NCBI RefSeq assembly: GCF_009807005.1
Contig: NZ_WUBR01000001.1
Location: forward strand, 1,534,142 to 1,598,141
Source of the DNA: Aurantiacibacter rhizosphaerae
GTDB lineage: Bacteria > Pseudomonadota > Alphaproteobacteria > Sphingomonadales > Sphingomonadaceae
Direction: 5' to 3'
DNA length: 64,000 nucleotides
The notes under the pieces were generated by a model that was not told the origin of the DNA, made no database searches, and saw only the letters and a list, made by a program, of their open reading frames with translations. The position numbers and the translations under genes are program-made. This document shows, piece after piece, positions 9,884 through 18,349 of this stretch (its first letter is position 1; every line of letters starts with the position of its first letter).

Positions 9884-10591
9884 CTATTGCTCGTCCAGTT
9901 CCTCGTAATGACGGAAGATGCCGTCTTCGTTGAATTCCATGCGGTTTTCGCTGGCGAGGTAATCGGCAAGACTCTCTATATCGGGCACGGCGCCCTGCAG
10001 GCCTTCCAGGTTCACCCAGGTGCCCTGCATCTGCTTCATGTAATTGGGGAAGGCGTAATCCAGCCCTTCCATGATGTGAAACAGGCTGGTGTCGACATGG
10101 GTTGGCTGCTGCCCCAGCATGAACGGCCCGCCACGCGCGGCCAGTGCATTGTCGAAGTGGATGAGGTATTTGGGAATGCGATCGGCGCGGAAATGCTGCG
10201 CCTTGTCGAAGGCGGCATCCATCTGGTCTGCATAATAGAGCCCGCTCGACACGGGATGGTGGACTGAGTGCACCTCCTCCACGAAATCGGCAATGTCGAG
10301 TTGCAGCTGGAACAATTGCAGGTCCACTTCCATCTCGCCCGATCCAAGGCCTTCCTTGTCGGAAAGATATTGCAGGATCAGCGCGGTCTGGCCAATCACC
10401 ACCTCGTCATCCACGATGTATGGGGGAGCGAAGGGACGGATGCCTTCCAGCCCATGCATGTGCTCCACCAGCGCATCGGCATTCTGCTCTCGCGCCATGT
10501 CGGTGTATTCGACGCCGAAGGCCTCGCAGAACAGGCGGACGAATTCACCGCGACCGGGGATTTGCGGCCAGTACCAAAGTTCGATGCTCAT
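9884..10591 (-). CDS. Glutathione S-transferase family protein
   Basis: The 235-residue protein has a thioredoxin-like N-terminal domain (IELWYWPQIPGRGEFVRLFCEAFGV, then FAPPYIVDDEVVIGQTALILQYL with the glutathione-contacting Gln-Thr in place of the usual Glu-Ser) and an alpha-helical C-terminal domain. Tyr5 or Tyr7-region residues may serve as catalytic tyrosine. The start ATG overlaps the bolA stop (ATGA) and is preceded by GGAAGAGG, fixing it at MSIELWYW rather than eight residues earlier. The pairing with a BolA protein, which works with glutathione-using monothiol glutaredoxins, is suggestive. Confidence 0.88.
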   Translation of the reverse strand: MSIELWYWPQIPGRGEFVRLFCEAFGVEYTDMAREQNADALVEHMHGLEGIRPFAPPYIVDDEVVIGQTALILQYLSDKEGLGSGEMEVDLQLFQLQLDIADFVEEVHSVHHPVSSGLYYADQMDAAFDKAQHFRADRIPKYLIHFDNALAARGGPFMLGQQPTHVDTSLFHIMEGLDYAFPNYMKQMQGTWVNLEGLQGAVPDIESLADYLASENRMEFNEDGIFRHYEELDEQ

Positions 10592-10866
10592 GCCTCTTCC
10601 CCGGGGGCGATGCACTTCATGGCAAAGGCATGCACCCGGTCACCGGGGATATCGCCCAGCGCGCCCAGTACCATGCGCTGGCGCTGCAGGCGGTTCTTCC
10701 CTTCGAAATGCGGACTTTCCACGATCACGGTGAAGTGCGATTCGCCGCTACCGTCGTCTCCCGCATGGCCAGAGTGCTGCGCGCTGTCATTGATGACGTC
10801 CAGCCGCGTTGGCGCAAGGGCGCCGCGCAGCAGGGTTTCGATCTCTTGTGCAAGTGGTCCGCTCAT
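10588..10866 (-). CDS. BolA family protein
   Basis: The 92-residue protein MSGPLAQEIETLLRGALAP... contains the class II KH-like BolA fold: SGHAGDDGSGESHFTVIVES, FEGKNRLQRQRMVLGALGD and the terminal VHAFAMKCIAPGEE. BolA proteins partner with monothiol glutaredoxins to handle [2Fe-2S] clusters and iron regulation. Its stop overlaps the downstream GST start by four bases, and it is divergent from a J-domain gene 54 bases away. Confidence 0.92.
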   Translation of the reverse strand: MSGPLAQEIETLLRGALAPTRLDVINDSAQHSGHAGDDGSGESHFTVIVESPHFEGKNRLQRQRMVLGALGDIPGDRVHAFAMKCIAPGEEA

Positions 10867-10920
10867 TCGTCCCAATTGGGGGTTCACTTCGCGCGGTGCA
10901 ATCCCCATCAAGGGGTGTTC

Positions 10921-11511
10921 ATGCGAGGTGCGCGATTTCATGGACGCTATGAGAGCGATGGACGGGTGTGCGAACACCCCACCTGCCGAGAGGCCGGAGA
11001 GTTCCGCGCACCCGGCACGCGCGGCAATTCCTTCGACGGGCCGGGCGAATGGCGCTGGTTCTGCCTCGATCACGTGCGTGAATTCAACGCAGGCTACGAC
11101 TGGTTCGAAGGCATGAATGCCGACGAGATCTATGCAGCACAGGCCCCCGGCTCCGGCTGGCAGACCGAAACGCCTGCGTTCAAGCCCACTGCCGGGATAG
11201 ACGGCATGCCGCGCTGGGCCGACTTTCACGATCCGCTGGACGCCATCGGCGCGCGTGCGGGCGAGATAAAGCGCGCCGCCAGAGGGCGCAGCCACGCCGT
11301 GCACAGCCGCTTTACGCCAAGGGAGCGGGAGGCGCTGACGGTGATGGGGCTGGGGCCGAAGGCGGACAGGCCGCAATTGCGCCGCCGCTATTCGGAACTG
11401 GTGCGGCGCTATCATCCCGATCGCAACGGCGGGGATCGCAGCCACGAGGCGCGGTTGCAGCGCGTGGTGGAAGCCTACCAGCTCCTGCGGCGTGCGGAGC
11501 CCTTCGGCTAG
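10921..11511 (+). CDS. J-domain protein with N-terminal Cys/His motif
   Basis: The 196-residue protein ends in a J-domain (about 134-190) with HPD at 165-167 in RRRYSELVRRYHPDRNGG, so it should stimulate DnaK. The N-terminal half carries a zinc-finger-like arrangement C17-x4-C22 and WFCLDH with C48-x2-H51. It lacks the G/F and Cys-repeat regions of DnaJ proper. Start is the ATG of MRGARFHGRYESDG. Divergent from bolA; this bolA/J-protein neighbourhood is, as I recall, common in sphingomonads. Confidence 0.88.
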   Translation: MRGARFHGRYESDGRVCEHPTCREAGEFRAPGTRGNSFDGPGEWRWFCLDHVREFNAGYDWFEGMNADEIYAAQAPGSGWQTETPAFKPTAGIDGMPRWADFHDPLDAIGARAGEIKRAARGRSHAVHSRFTPREREALTVMGLGPKADRPQLRRRYSELVRRYHPDRNGGDRSHEARLQRVVEAYQLLRRAEPFG

Positions 11512-12356
11512 GGCTTCTGCCGGAACGCCCAGCGCAATGTTCCGCCCATGGCGTTGGTCACCAGCTTTGCAGGCGTGGCTTTCCAGCCGGGGCGATCCAG
11601 CGAAAGCATGGTACGCGCAAAGGGCGGGATAAGGTCCACCGCCGCGCTGGCCAGAAATGGCTGCACCGCGCCCGGTGCGCCCTCGGCACGCTTGTTGATG
11701 ATGAGGTCTGCAACTTCGCGCGCTTCCGGCCCGGACTGTAACTCGCTGCGCATGGTGCGGAAGATCGCCTGCGCTTCTGCCTTGGTTTCTGGCACCGGAT
11801 CGGCACCAAGGCGGCGCGCAATCAGGGCGAACTGGCGGAAATATTCGTCCTGCTCTGCCAGCGGCATAGTTGGGCAGACATGGGCCAGCCACGCCTCCAG
11901 AAACATCAGCGCCTCTGTCACATGCACCCATGCCAGCGTGCGCGGGTTGGTGGCGGAATAGGGCGTGCCGTCGGGCAGGGTGCCGTGCACCTTGGCGTGG
12001 GTGGCGTTCACCCGCGCTATCGCCGCATCGGCATCGTCACGATGGCCATATGTGGTGACGGCAATGAAGCGCGCCGTGCGGCGCAGGCGGCCATGCATGT
12101 CTGCACGAAAATTGGAGAAATCAAGAATGCCGCGCAGGGCATGGGGATGCAGCATTTGCAGCAGCAGTGCCGCCATGCCGCCCACCATCATGCTCACCAC
12201 ATCGGCATGGACCATGCGGATGGGCGTATCCCTGGCAAACAGCGCCTCGTCCGAAGGCGGCACCGGGGTCTCACCCCTTGCCTTATCGTTGAATGCTGCG
12301 CGCACACTCTCGACCAGCTTTTGCCGGGCAAACTCTATGGGATCGGGCCGCGCCAT
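11508..12356 (-). CDS. Oxygenase MpaB family protein (DUF2236)
   Basis: The 282-residue protein shows the DUF2236/MpaB/Lcp-like signatures: an Arg in TPIRMVHADVVSMMVGGMAALLLQMLHPHALRGI, RLRRTARFIAVTTYG, VNATHAKVHGTLPDG and WVHVTEALMFLEAW. Members such as latex-clearing protein and MpaB are haem-binding oxygenases; the conserved His in LHPHA and in VHVTEAL are candidate haem ligands. ATG chosen over a TTG three bases earlier. Last gene of a probable four-gene operon (DUF1428-SRPBCC-GST-MpaB). Its stop overlaps the end of the convergent J-domain gene. Confidence 0.85.
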   Translation of the reverse strand: MARPDPIEFARQKLVESVRAAFNDKARGETPVPPSDEALFARDTPIRMVHADVVSMMVGGMAALLLQMLHPHALRGILDFSNFRADMHGRLRRTARFIAVTTYGHRDDADAAIARVNATHAKVHGTLPDGTPYSATNPRTLAWVHVTEALMFLEAWLAHVCPTMPLAEQDEYFRQFALIARRLGADPVPETKAEAQAIFRTMRSELQSGPEAREVADLIINKRAEGAPGAVQPFLASAAVDLIPPFARTMLSLDRPGWKATPAKLVTNAMGGTLRWAFRQKP

Positions 12357-12395
12357 CAAGGATATGTGGGGCGCGGCGCGCTGAAATGCGAGGGG

Positions 12396-13001
12396 TCAGT
12401 CGCCAAGCTGGCCAAGCGTGGCCGCATAGGCTTCACGCGCCTGTATTTGCGACTGGTAGGAGCGGAACGTTGGCCTGTCTGTCAGCGTGCCGAAACCAAG
12501 GCCCCAGTCCACCTGGCTGCCGAGATAGACATCGGCCATGGTGAACCTGTCGCCGCAGGCAAAATCATTGCCTTGCAGCCAGATATCCAGCGTATCGACC
12601 ACGCGGTCAAAACTGCCGAAGCCGGATGTCATCTCCTGCTTGGCGTCCTTCGGCTCCCACCCCATCGCCCGGTTGGTGATGGCGCTTTCCATCGGCCCGG
12701 CGGCGAAGAACAGCCAGCGGAAATAGGCCGCCTTCTCCTCATCGCGCGGCAGAAGGTCCGGGGCCTCCATTTCGGCGAGGTAGTGGCAGATGGCGGCCGC
12801 CTCGCTCACCACCCTGTCACCGAAATAGGCATGGTGGATGATGGTGGGGATCTTGCCCATGGGATTGGCCTCCAGCAGCGCGGCGGGCTTGTCCTCCCAC
12901 TCCACCATGGCGAGCTTCGGCTCCACGCCAGCCTCGGCAAAGGCCCATTGCACGATCAGAGCGCGGCTCATCGGGTTGAAGAACAGGGTGTAATCGCTCA
13001 A
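12396..13001 (-). CDS. Glutathione S-transferase family protein, TTG start
   Basis: The 201-residue protein starts MSDYTLFFNPMSRALIVQWAFAEAGV and contains the thioredoxin-like EANPMGKIPTIIHH and SEAAAICHYLAEM motifs (Ser-Glu order varied), then a C-terminal helical domain with FACGDRFTMADVYLGSQVDW, the N-capping box of GSTs. The start codon is TTG, supported by AGGAG seven bases upstream. It lies 42 bases after the SRPBCC gene in the operon downstream of the HxlR-controlled divergent promoter. Confidence 0.88.
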   Translation of the reverse strand: MSDYTLFFNPMSRALIVQWAFAEAGVEPKLAMVEWEDKPAALLEANPMGKIPTIIHHAYFGDRVVSEAAAICHYLAEMEAPDLLPRDEEKAAYFRWLFFAAGPMESAITNRAMGWEPKDAKQEMTSGFGSFDRVVDTLDIWLQGNDFACGDRFTMADVYLGSQVDWGLGFGTLTDRPTFRSYQSQIQAREAYAATLGQLGD

Positions 13002-13043
13002 TGTTGCTCTCCTGCTGAATTGAAGATGGGGGCGGCCAACGCG

Positions 13044-13484
13044 TCACTCACTCTCGCAAAGTGATTTAAGCAAGGTCGCGCAAGCCTGCCATCCTTCAAT
13101 GAAGCCCATTTCCTCGTGCTGCTTGCGGTCTTCATCACGCCAGTGGCGGGCGAGGGCGGTGTAGCGCGTTCCGTTTCCTTCAGGCTCGATTTCCCAGATG
13201 CCGATCATGAACGGTCCTGCCGGCTGAAGGTCATCGACAACGGCATCGGTGGAAGCGAGCCTGCGGCCTTCATCCCATGCCAGATAGATGCCTTCCTGCG
13301 GCATCTCCTCCCCGTCAGGGCCCAGGAAAACCATGCGGTTTACCCCGCCGGCGCGCCGATCCTGCTCGATCACCTTGCAGCGCCAGGGGGCAGGGCAAAA
13401 CCATTCTTCCTGGCGGTTGACCATGGTGTCCCAAACCGTTTCGGGCGCTGCCTCGATGAAAGCGGTTACGCTCAGTTCTTTCAT
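13044..13484 (-). CDS. SRPBCC (AHSA1-type) domain protein
   Basis: The 146-residue protein MKELSVTAFIEAAPETVWDTMVNRQEEWFCP... is a START/AHSA1-like small domain with the usual N-terminal beta strand and helix (IEAAPETVWDTM), IWEIEPEGNGTRYTALARHW and a C-terminal helix HEEMGFIEGWQACATLLKSL. Such proteins bind hydrophobic ligands in a deep cavity; the ligand here is unknown. ATG overlaps the DUF1428 stop (ATGA), with AGGAA seven bases upstream. Confidence 0.9.
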   Translation of the reverse strand: MKELSVTAFIEAAPETVWDTMVNRQEEWFCPAPWRCKVIEQDRRAGGVNRMVFLGPDGEEMPQEGIYLAWDEGRRLASTDAVVDDLQPAGPFMIGIWEIEPEGNGTRYTALARHWRDEDRKQHEEMGFIEGWQACATLLKSLCESE

Positions 13485-13870
13485 ATCATGTTCCTGCAAT
13501 CGAAGGCCAGATCGCCTAACTTGCCCATCGTGAAAATGGGCGAGAACCCGCCCCAGATCATGCGCTTGCCATCGAAAGGCATATCGATTTCGCTGGTCCA
13601 GAAATCGTCTTCCTCCATCTTCCCATGGGCGGCATCGCAGGTTTCCTTGTCGGGCCAGATCATCCATGAAAACACGATCTTTTCGCCCGCTTCGGCCTTT
13701 GTCGCTTTGCGGAAATCGGTGGCCTTCCCATCCGGCACGTCTTCCTCCCATGCCTCCATGATCTCGGTGACGCCGTATTCGGCGAACTTCGCGGCGGCCT
13801 TTTCGGCCACGGCGCGATATGCCTCCTTGTTGCCTTCCGGCACGGCAATGAGAAATCCCTGCACATACAT
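13481..13870 (-). CDS. DUF1428 family protein
   Basis: A 129-residue small protein of the dimeric alpha/beta-barrel type: MYVQGFLIAVPEGNKEAYRAVAEKAAAKFAEYGVTEIMEAWEEDVPDGKATDF followed by FSWMIWPDKETCDAAHGKMEED and FDGKRMIWGGF (quoted in parts). DUF1428 has no known reaction. First gene of the operon divergent from the HxlR regulator, which probably controls it. The start matches the conserved MYVQGFL; in-frame codons upstream run through the promoter region. Confidence 0.93.
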   Translation of the reverse strand: MYVQGFLIAVPEGNKEAYRAVAEKAAAKFAEYGVTEIMEAWEEDVPDGKATDFRKATKAEAGEKIVFSWMIWPDKETCDAAHGKMEEDDFWTSEIDMPFDGKRMIWGGFSPIFTMGKLGDLAFDCRNMI

Positions 13871-13945
13871 AGCGCGTCTCCTTCGCCAGGACCCCGCCTT
13901 CCCAGCGCGGTCCGAATCGCCCCACTTGCATGTGATGCGCCTGTG

Positions 13946-13962
13946 AGTTACTAAAAGCAACT
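13946..13962. promoter_or_regulatory. Probable HxlR operator in divergent promoter
   Basis: AGTTACT-AAA-AGCAACT is a 17-base inverted repeat with one mismatched pair, ending at the base before the regulator's ATG. A further partial half-site (GAAGTTAC) follows at the start of the coding region. HxlR-family dimers bind such short dyads, so autoregulation and control of the DUF1428 operon are inferred. Confidence 0.5.
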
Positions 13963-14661
13963 ATGAAGTTACAAAAAGAAACCAAAGACGCGGTCGCGCA
14001 TGGCAAATGGTACTCCGACGCATGTGGAACGGCCTTCGCGCTGGAGGTGCTGGGAGAGCGGTGGTCGATGCTGATAGTGCGCGAGCTTATGCTGGGGCCG
14101 CGCCGCTTCTCTGCCATCCGCGCAAGCCTGCCGGGTATCAGCGCCAAGGTGCTGACCGAACGGCTGGAAACACTGGCACAGTGGGGCGTGGTGGAAAAAT
14201 CGCAATTGCCGCCCCCCGCATCCGCGCAGGTCTATGGTTTGACCGAGTGGGGATATGCGGCGGATCACGCTCTGAATGAACTGGGCCGCTGGGCGGCGCG
14301 GTCCTGTCGCCATAATCCCGATCTGCCCTTGTCGGCTGCATCGCTGATGGCATCGATGCGCACGATGCAATTGCCCGCGCTGTCACAGGCGCGTGATATG
14401 ACCATCGGGTTCGAGCTTGGCGGGGAGGCATTTGGCGCGACGATTCGCAGCGGGGTGCTTGCCATCGAACGCAGCGACCGGGCCGAGGGCGATGCCGTGC
14501 TACGCGCCCCAAATGCGCGGCCTGTGGCGGGCGCGCTGTATTCGGGAATGCCGCTGGCCATGCTGGAGGAAGAGGCGGGCCTTGTTATCGAGGGTGACCG
14601 GGCGCTGGCTCAGCAATATCTTGCCCTGTTTGCCCTGCCTGCAAAGATCGACGCAGTTTGA
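13963..14661 (+). CDS. HxlR-family winged-helix transcriptional regulator
   Basis: The 232-residue protein has an N-terminal HxlR winged-helix domain (about 17-110): WYSDACGTAFALEVLGERWSMLIVRELMLGPRRFSAIRASLPGISAKVL in pieces, then the wing QVYGLTEWGYA. The Cys at the domain start is where many HxlR-type sensors carry a redox or electrophile-reactive Cys. A C-terminal domain of about 110 residues (SCP2-like, typical of sphingomonad HxlR proteins) may bind a ligand. No clear ribosome-binding site precedes the ATG, so translation may be leaderless. Divergent from DUF1428-SRPBCC-GST-MpaB. Confidence 0.9.
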   Translation: MKLQKETKDAVAHGKWYSDACGTAFALEVLGERWSMLIVRELMLGPRRFSAIRASLPGISAKVLTERLETLAQWGVVEKSQLPPPASAQVYGLTEWGYAADHALNELGRWAARSCRHNPDLPLSAASLMASMRTMQLPALSQARDMTIGFELGGEAFGATIRSGVLAIERSDRAEGDAVLRAPNARPVAGALYSGMPLAMLEEEAGLVIEGDRALAQQYLALFALPAKIDAV

Positions 14662-14787
14662 CCAAGCGCGCGCTATCGGGGAACCGGCAGATCGTACGCA
14701 TGTTATCTATCCTCCCGCTCCTTTGGTCCGTATAGCGCGAACATCTGTGTTGCAGCAGGGGGGCCACCCGTCTAGGCAGCCGCAGAG

Positions 14788-15765
14788 ATGAATGACATGA
14801 CCAACGCAGAAGCTGGCGGCACCGCCATGACCGCCCCCGACATTGAGCTGGACGTCCGCGAGACATTCGGCATTGACGTGGACATGAAAGTCCCGGCCTT
14901 TTCCAAGGCGGACGAACGTGTGCCAGATACCGACGAAACCTATGTTTTCGATCCGGACACCACGCTGGCGATCCTGGCGGGCTTTGCCCACAATCGCCGC
15001 GTGATGATCCAGGGCTATCACGGCACTGGCAAATCCACCCATATCGAACAGGTGGCAGCGCGGCTGAACTGGCCCACGATCCGAATCAACCTGGATGCGC
15101 ATATCAGCCGTATCGACCTGGTGGGCCGCGATGCCATCGTGCTGCGCGACGGATTGCAGGTGACGGAATTTCGCGAAGGGCTGCTGCCGTGGGCATTGCA
15201 GCATCCTGTCGCGCTGGTGTTCGACGAATATGACGCTGGCCGCCCCGATGTGATGTTCGTGATCCAGCGCGTGCTGGAACAGGCGGGCAAGCTGACGCTG
15301 CTGGACCAGAACCGCGTTATCCGCCCCGATCCGCATTTCCGCCTGTTCGCCACCGCCAACACGGTGGGCCTTGGCGATACCAGCGGCATGTATCACGGCA
15401 CGCAGGCGATCAACCAGGGCCAGATGGACCGCTGGAACATCGTGGTGGGTCTGAACTATCTGCCGGCGGAGACAGAGCGCAAGATCATCGGCGCGAAGAC
15501 GACGCTGGACGACAAGATGGTGGCCGACATGATCCGCGTGGCGGACCTTACGCGGCAAGGCTTCATGAACGGGGATATCTCCACCGTGATGAGCCCGCGC
15601 ACCGTCATCACCTGGGCGCAGAACACAGAGATTTTCGGCAATCCCGGATATGCCTTCCGCCTCAGCTTCCTGAACAAGTGTGACGAGGCGGAACGGATGC
15701 TGGTGGCCGAATATTATCAGCGCGTGATGGGTGAAGACCTGCCCGAAAGTGTCGTGAGGGCCTGA
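14788..15765 (+). CDS. cobS: CobS-type AAA+ ATPase (cobaltochelatase subunit)
   Basis: The 325-residue AAA+ protein has Walker [10 protein letters not shown] (76-84), Walker [11 protein letters not shown], sensor [11 protein letters not shown] and the CobS N-terminal [13 protein letters not shown], which are close to aerobic cobaltochelatase subunit CobS. CobS with CobT and CobN inserts cobalt into hydrogenobyrinic acid diamide. CobT normally follows directly; here a convergent GGDEF-EAL gene begins three bases after the stop, so CobT must lie elsewhere. Several ATG codons near the N-terminus leave the start uncertain by a few residues. Confidence 0.9.
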   Translation: MNDMTNAEAGGTAMTAPDIELDVRETFGIDVDMKVPAFSKADERVPDTDETYVFDPDTTLAILAGFAHNRRVMIQGYHGTGKSTHIEQVAARLNWPTIRINLDAHISRIDLVGRDAIVLRDGLQVTEFREGLLPWALQHPVALVFDEYDAGRPDVMFVIQRVLEQAGKLTLLDQNRVIRPDPHFRLFATANTVGLGDTSGMYHGTQAINQGQMDRWNIVVGLNYLPAETERKIIGAKTTLDDKMVADMIRVADLTRQGFMNGDISTVMSPRTVITWAQNTEIFGNPGYAFRLSFLNKCDEAERMLVAEYYQRVMGEDLPESVVRA

Positions 15766-15768
15766 TCG

Positions 15769-18174
15769 TCACGCGGCTTTCCCGCTGCGCTTTCGATCAG
15801 GCTGTTTCATTTCCGGCTGAGCCTGCGTCAGCGCGCTTTCGCCAACACAGGCGATGGGCGTGGGCGGGCCGCCGTCCATATCGGCGCGCGGATGGCCCAG
15901 TTCGCTGGCGGGAACTGCCCGGCTGAACAGGAAGCCCTGCACCTGCGTGCAGCCCGTCTGGCGCAGCCGTTCCAGCTGTTCGGCATTTTCGACGCCTTCC
16001 GCCGTGGTGCGCATGTTCAGCTTGCCCGCAAGGCCCACCACCGCATCGACGATGGCATCGCTGTCATCGCGATTGGCGATATCGTTCACGAAACAGCGGT
16101 CGATCTTGATCTTGTCGAACGGGAAACTGCGCAGATAGTTGAGTGAGGAATAGCCCGTTCCGAAATCATCCAGCGCGATCTGCACGCCCAGCTCGCGCAG
16201 CTTGTGCAGCAGGGCGATGTTTTCCTTGCTGTCCATCATCAGCAGGTTTTCCGTGATCTCCAGTTCCAGCCGGTGCGGGGCAACGCCGCTGGCGGCCAGC
16301 GCGTTGACGATGGTGCCGGTCAGCTCTCCACTGCGCATCTGTGCGGGCGAGAGATTGACCGAGACGGAGAGATGTTCTGGCCAGTTGGCGCATTCCTGCA
16401 AGGCCTGGCGGATGACCCAGGCGCCGATCTCCACGATCTGGCCGGTCGCCTCTGCGATGGCGATGAAATCCGTCGGGCTGACCTGTCCGCGCGTGGGGTG
16501 ATACCAGCGCAGCAAGGCCTCGTACCCGGCGACTTCGCCCGATTGCAGATCTAACAGCGGCTGATAGTGGAGCTCCAACTCGCGGCGGGACAGGGCAACC
16601 CTGAGGTCCAGCTCCATGGCGCGGCGTTCCTGCACCTCTGTCTGCATGGCAGGATCGAAGACGCTGGCCCCGCGGCGGCCACGCGCCTTGGCATCGTACA
16701 GCGCCAGGTCGGCGGCGCGCAGCACGTCCTCTCCATCCGTTCCATTATCGGGCGCGAAGGCGATGCCAACGCTGGCGCCGATGGGCATTTCCTGCCCGTC
16801 GATCACGATTGGCTTATCCATCGCGGTGACGATGGCTTCGGCGGTTTTCAGCGCCGCGCCGCGATCCGCGATCTGATCCAGCAGCACAGCGAATTCGTCC
16901 CCGCCCAGGCGCGCCACGATCGCGCGCGGATCTACTGCCGATTCGATCCTGCGGCTTGCCTCCGCCAGAACCCTGTCGCCGGTTTCGTGGCCATAATTGT
17001 CGTTCACCGCCTTGAAGTGATCCAGATCGATATACAGTACAGCCGAGATCTCCTCCCCCTCGCGCCGGGCAAAGCTGCGCTTCAGCGTGGTTGCAAACAG
17101 GTTGCGGTTGGGCAGGTTGGTCAGCACATCGTAATGCGCCATGTAGGTGACCTTCTCCTCCGCCTGCCGTGTGCGGGTGACATCGGCGATGAAGCCGCGC
17201 CAGCACTCCATCTCTCCATCGCTGTGATAGATCGGGCGGGCAGAGATTGACCACCAAAGCTGCTCTCCCTCGATCTCCAGTGGCAGAACGTGGTTGCGAA
17301 AGGCTGCCTTGCGCTTGCTGATCTCTCGCAGTTCATCACGCTGCGTGCTGTCGCTAAACAGCTGCGAAAGCTTCATGCCCTCAAGCTCTTCCGGCAAGCA
17401 GCGGGCCGCTGCGCAAAAGCGATGATTGGGGCGAAGGATGCGGCCGTCATTGTCGCATTCAAACAGCCAGTCGCTGCCATCCTCGTCATAGTGGTTCAGC
17501 AGCAATTGGATCGTGTCATTCGCCTGCCGCAGAGTTCGCGTGCGCAGGCGGCGCGTGGCAAACATGTAGTGCAGGTTGAACAGCGCCCAGTGCAGGAAAA
17601 ACAACCCCGCAACGATAGGGATTGCTGCCAGAATATGCGGCCAGCCGCCGCGCGAGATCAGCGCCAACGCCATCGCGGCAGCCTGAATGGTGGCCGCGAT
17701 CAGGGCGCGCTTGGGCATGGCGATCATGCACAGGGCATCGATGAAGGTGATGACGATGCCCGCCGAAACCAGCAGCAGCACCAGTTCCTCCGGCGCGTAG
17801 GTGAGGGCAAGGCCGATGGGCACGGACCAGGTGATTGCCCGCACGAGTACCAGGGTCTGAAGCGCGCGATAATTCTGCGTGCTCGAATGGGTCTTTGCCG
17901 CAATGCGCCGTTCGATAAAGGCCTGGCGCATGGTAATCGCGCCGCCCATCACGGCAACGGCTATCAAATACAGAAGTGGCAGAAACTGGCTGAGCACCGC
18001 AACGCCCAGCACGGTTCGCACGATATCATACTGCAGATAGGGAAAAGCCTTGGTGTGGTTCAGCTTGCACTGCGCCCACCACTGCGTATCCCGTTCCGGG
18101 ATGTCGTGCCTGATCAGGTCAAGCATCAGGGAGTCGCGTACGCGTGGGCGATTTGCCCAGCCAGACAATGACAT
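15769..18174 (-). CDS. Membrane PAS-GGDEF-EAL cyclic-di-GMP protein
   Basis: An 801-residue bifunctional-looking c-di-GMP enzyme. Residues about 50-205 hold four or five membrane segments; a PAS domain follows (about 225-340, SDWLFECDNDGRILRPN); the GGDEF domain carries an intact RLGGDEF (424-428) and lacks a canonical RxxD inhibitory site (VDPR occupies the region); the EAL domain has YEALLRW (552-554), ENLLMMD, DDFGTGYSSL and TAEGVE, so phosphodiesterase residues look intact. Either or both activities are possible. Tail is basic and low complexity. Convergent with cobS; upstream is an AT-rich region with an inverted repeat. Confidence 0.93.
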   Translation of the reverse strand: MSLSGWANRPRVRDSLMLDLIRHDIPERDTQWWAQCKLNHTKAFPYLQYDIVRTVLGVAVLSQFLPLLYLIAVAVMGGAITMRQAFIERRIAAKTHSSTQNYRALQTLVLVRAITWSVPIGLALTYAPEELVLLLVSAGIVITFIDALCMIAMPKRALIAATIQAAAMALALISRGGWPHILAAIPIVAGLFFLHWALFNLHYMFATRRLRTRTLRQANDTIQLLLNHYDEDGSDWLFECDNDGRILRPNHRFCAAARCLPEELEGMKLSQLFSDSTQRDELREISKRKAAFRNHVLPLEIEGEQLWWSISARPIYHSDGEMECWRGFIADVTRTRQAEEKVTYMAHYDVLTNLPNRNLFATTLKRSFARREGEEISAVLYIDLDHFKAVNDNYGHETGDRVLAEASRRIESAVDPRAIVARLGGDEFAVLLDQIADRGAALKTAEAIVTAMDKPIVIDGQEMPIGASVGIAFAPDNGTDGEDVLRAADLALYDAKARGRRGASVFDPAMQTEVQERRAMELDLRVALSRRELELHYQPLLDLQSGEVAGYEALLRWYHPTRGQVSPTDFIAIAEATGQIVEIGAWVIRQALQECANWPEHLSVSVNLSPAQMRSGELTGTIVNALAASGVAPHRLELEITENLLMMDSKENIALLHKLRELGVQIALDDFGTGYSSLNYLRSFPFDKIKIDRCFVNDIANRDDSDAIVDAVVGLAGKLNMRTTAEGVENAEQLERLRQTGCTQVQGFLFSRAVPASELGHPRADMDGGPPTPIACVGESALTQAQPEMKQPDRKRSGKAA

Positions 18175-18219
18175 TATTATTGATCCTCCACTTCTCCCGG
18201 CTGCGGATTTATTGGGCAG

Positions 18220-18240
18220 TTGTAAAAAAACGTTTTACAA
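18220..18240. promoter_or_regulatory. AT-rich inverted repeat between GGDEF-EAL and PBP genes
   Basis: TTGTAAAA (18220-18227) and TTTTACAA (18233-18240) are perfect 8-base arms around AAACG. The repeat is in the 175-base divergent region and is much more AT-rich than its surroundings. A TATAAT hexamer at 18262-18267 lies nearby. It may be an operator for one or both divergent genes; no binding protein is known. Confidence 0.4.
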
Positions 18241-18349
18241 ACGGGTGCTTGGACCATGTTTTATAATTAAAATGTTTCTACAGCTGCGCATCGGCGGAGA
18301 ATGGCATGAACCCCTCGCGCGCCGTGTATTGTTCTGCTAATACAGCGTT

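Noticed and set aside
14662..14787. Possible cobalamin riboswitch upstream of cobS
   Set aside because: The gap is only 126 bases and shows no B12-box sequence or matching helices.
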